Shown here: one piece after another, positions 6,193-7,399 of the stretch | Layout of the letters: every line of letters starts with the position of its first letter | Numbering within the stretch: the first letter of the stretch is position 1 | From: Bacillota bacterium | GTDB taxonomy: Bacteria > Bacillota > Clostridia > Lachnospirales > Lachnospiraceae | DNA length: 7,399 bases | Reading direction: 5' to 3' | Assembly: GCA_023424995.1 (NCBI GenBank) | Contig: JAFADH010000341.1 | Location: 1-7,399 of the forward strand | Program-made: the position numbers and the translations under genes | The notes under the pieces: model-generated | The model's input: only the letters and a program-made list of their open reading frames with translations | Database searches by the model: none | Told to the model about the DNA's origin: nothing

Positions 6193-7056
6193 ATGAAAAG
6201 CATATCAATTAACCCGAAAGGGTTTAAAAAGGATCAGGTTAAATTTTATATCTTCTTAATTCCATTGGCATTGTTTATGGCATTACCGATTGTTTATATC
6301 ATAAACCATGCATTTAAACCGCTGGGCGAATTATTTGCTTTTCCGCCGAAATTTTTTGCCGCACATCCTACTTTGGATAATTTTATTAAGCTGTCCCAGA
6401 CAACACAGACCTCCTCCGTGGCCTTAAGCAGGTATCTGCTGAACACACTGGCGGTGACCCTGAGCGTGGTCATATTAACCGTGTTCATCGGCTCCATGGC
6501 CGGCTTTGCCTTGTCAAAGCTGACCTTTAAAGGCAAGAAGCTTTTCTTTGAGATCAACACCCTGTCCATGATGTTTGTACCGGCGGCGGTGCTGATACCC
6601 CGGTATTTGATCATTGACAGCTTGAGAATTATGGACACATACCTGGCACATATTCTGCCGCTGTTAGCCATGCCGGTAGGATTGTTTTTGCTGAAGCAGT
6701 TTATCGACCAGGTACCGGATGAATTGATCGAAGCGGCATACGTAGACGGTGCAAGCTATTTTCGTGTATATTATAAGGTGATACTTCCCCTGATCAAACC
6801 GGCAGTAGCTACCGTATGCATACTATCCTTCCAGCAGGTGTGGGGCAATCTGGAGACCTCCAATATGTTTACGACCCAGGAAAGCATGAAAACCCTGGCA
6901 TTTTATATGAGTACCTTTATTAATGTGAATAACACCGTAGTAGGACAGGGAATCGCAGCAGCAGGCGCACTAATCATGTTTTTACCGAATATACTGCTCT
7001 TTATTATATTGCAGAGCAAGGTTATGAATACAATGGCTCATTCAGGTATTAAATAA
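6193..7056 (+). CDS. CUT1 carbohydrate ABC transporter permease, MalG-like (no partner in window)
   Basis: A 287-residue membrane permease with hydrophobic segments near residues 18-38, 83-108, 122-140, 150-170, 200-216 and 253-273. Its EAA loop is E180-A-A-Y-V-D-G-A187, then Y193 and L198-P199. The C-terminus, LQSKVMNTMAHSGIK, differs from the tail of the other MalG-like protein in the window, so the two are not a recent duplication. The ATG at 6193 has AAGGG at 6180-6184, 8 nt upstream, and also AGGAAAGG at 6172-6179; the ten bases TTAGGAAAGG are shared with the leader of the MalF-like gene. Importers of this class need two permease subunits, yet no second MalF-like gene or remnant is visible nearby. 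It may pair with a subunit encoded outside the window. It is followed 26 bases later by a secreted beta-propeller protein, probably in one operon. Confidence 0.92.
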   Translation: MKSISINPKGFKKDQVKFYIFLIPLALFMALPIVYIINHAFKPLGELFAFPPKFFAAHPTLDNFIKLSQTTQTSSVALSRYLLNTLAVTLSVVILTVFIGSMAGFALSKLTFKGKKLFFEINTLSMMFVPAAVLIPRYLIIDSLRIMDTYLAHILPLLAMPVGLFLLKQFIDQVPDELIEAAYVDGASYFRVYYKVILPLIKPAVATVCILSFQQVWGNLETSNMFTTQESMKTLAFYMSTFINVNNTVVGQGIAAAGALIMFLPNILLFIILQSKVMNTMAHSGIK

Positions 7057-7069
7057 TTCATATTAATCG

Positions 7070-7085
7070 GGAGGGTTATGCAATG
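7070..7085 (+). promoter_or_regulatory. Ribosome binding site choosing between two ATGs
   Basis: GGAGGG at 7070-7075 stands 7 nt before ATG 7083. A nearer ATG at 7078 is only 2 nt away and its frame stops after three codons, so ATG 7083 is the start. Confidence 0.8.
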
Positions 7086-7399
7086 CTAACAAGATTCCGC
7101 GCTGTAATTTCTTTCTTCCTTATTATAGTACTTTCTGTTTCGTTATCCGATATAGTCTCCGCATTCAGTTTAACGGAGATACATTATGGAGCAGGTGCAA
7201 TCCGCAGCATGACAAAATGCCAGGATGGAAGCATTGTGGGCGGACGCAGCTCCGGTCACGAGATCGAGGTATGGGCAAGCACTGACAACGGTGATAGCTG
7301 GACCCGCAGAGGAACGGTAGCCAGTAATCCGTCCATTGATTTCGGGGATGTCATGTTCCTGGCTGTTCCCAATACGAATACGGTTTATTGTGCATTCCG
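7083..7399 (+). CDS. Secreted Asp-box (BNR/sialidase-like) beta-propeller protein, 3' end outside window
   Basis: The frame is open from ATG 7083 to the window end, giving 105 codons plus two bases. The N-terminus is a secretion signal: MLTRFR, a hydrophobic core (about residues 8-21), and VSA-F as a plausible signal peptidase I site after Ala27. No lipobox is visible. The mature part begins with a propeller-like blade: IRSMTKCQDGSIVGGR, then VWASTDNGDSW, which contains an exact Asp-box S66-x-D68-x-G70-x-x-W73 (SxDxGxxW). Asp-boxes are structural turns in sialidases and in other BNR-repeat proteins, so they do not by themselves prove sialidase activity. The position behind a sugar permease supports a role in cutting or binding an extracellular glycan. 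The family cannot be settled from this fragment. Confidence 0.82.
   Translation, partial: MLTRFRAVISFFLIIVLSVSLSDIVSAFSLTEIHYGAGAIRSMTKCQDGSIVGGRSSGHEIEVWASTDNGDSWTRRGTVASNPSIDFGDVMFLAVPNTNTVYCAF

Overview
The window looks like part of a carbohydrate-acquisition locus from a Gram-positive anaerobe, most plausibly a Lachnospiraceae-type Clostridium. The reasons are strong AGGAGG-type ribosome sites, a lipoprotein substrate-binding protein, CUT1 permeases with no ATPase gene beside them (Firmicutes often share one MsmX-like ATPase), and a DUF5696-type protein, a family I associate with Paenibacillus and Lachnospiraceae sugar-uptake clusters. The taxonomic call is inference. All genes that can be supported lie on the + strand.

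Layout. 2-1816 is the 3' part of a large DUF5696-like protein that resembles a glycoside hydrolase in architecture. 1817-2138 is a gene-less stretch holding an imperfect tandem array with a 43-bp period. 2139-5665 is a complete CUT1-type import module apart from its ATPase: a MalF-like permease (2139-3056), a MalG-like permease with a TTG start (3154-4122) and a lipoprotein solute-binding protein (4211-5665). A hairpin lies in the gap before the binding-protein gene. 5666-6192 has no credible gene but is packed with structure: a perfect 17-bp hairpin (5718-5754), a long imperfect hairpin of about 160 nt (5799-5959), and next to it a 166-bp MITE-like palindrome with its own central hairpin (5962-6127). 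6193-7056 is a second MalG-like permease with no MalF-like partner in the window. 7083-7399 is the start of a secreted Asp-box (BNR/sialidase-like) beta-propeller protein cut by the window end.

How it may work together (inference). The secreted propeller protein and the DUF5696 protein would process or bind a glycan. The binding protein would capture the released saccharide, and the permease pair would import it using an ATPase encoded elsewhere. The substrate cannot be read from the sequence. The least explained parts are the DUF5696 protein, the unpaired permease, and the two kinds of noncoding structure: the 43-bp tandem repeats and the hairpin/MITE cluster.
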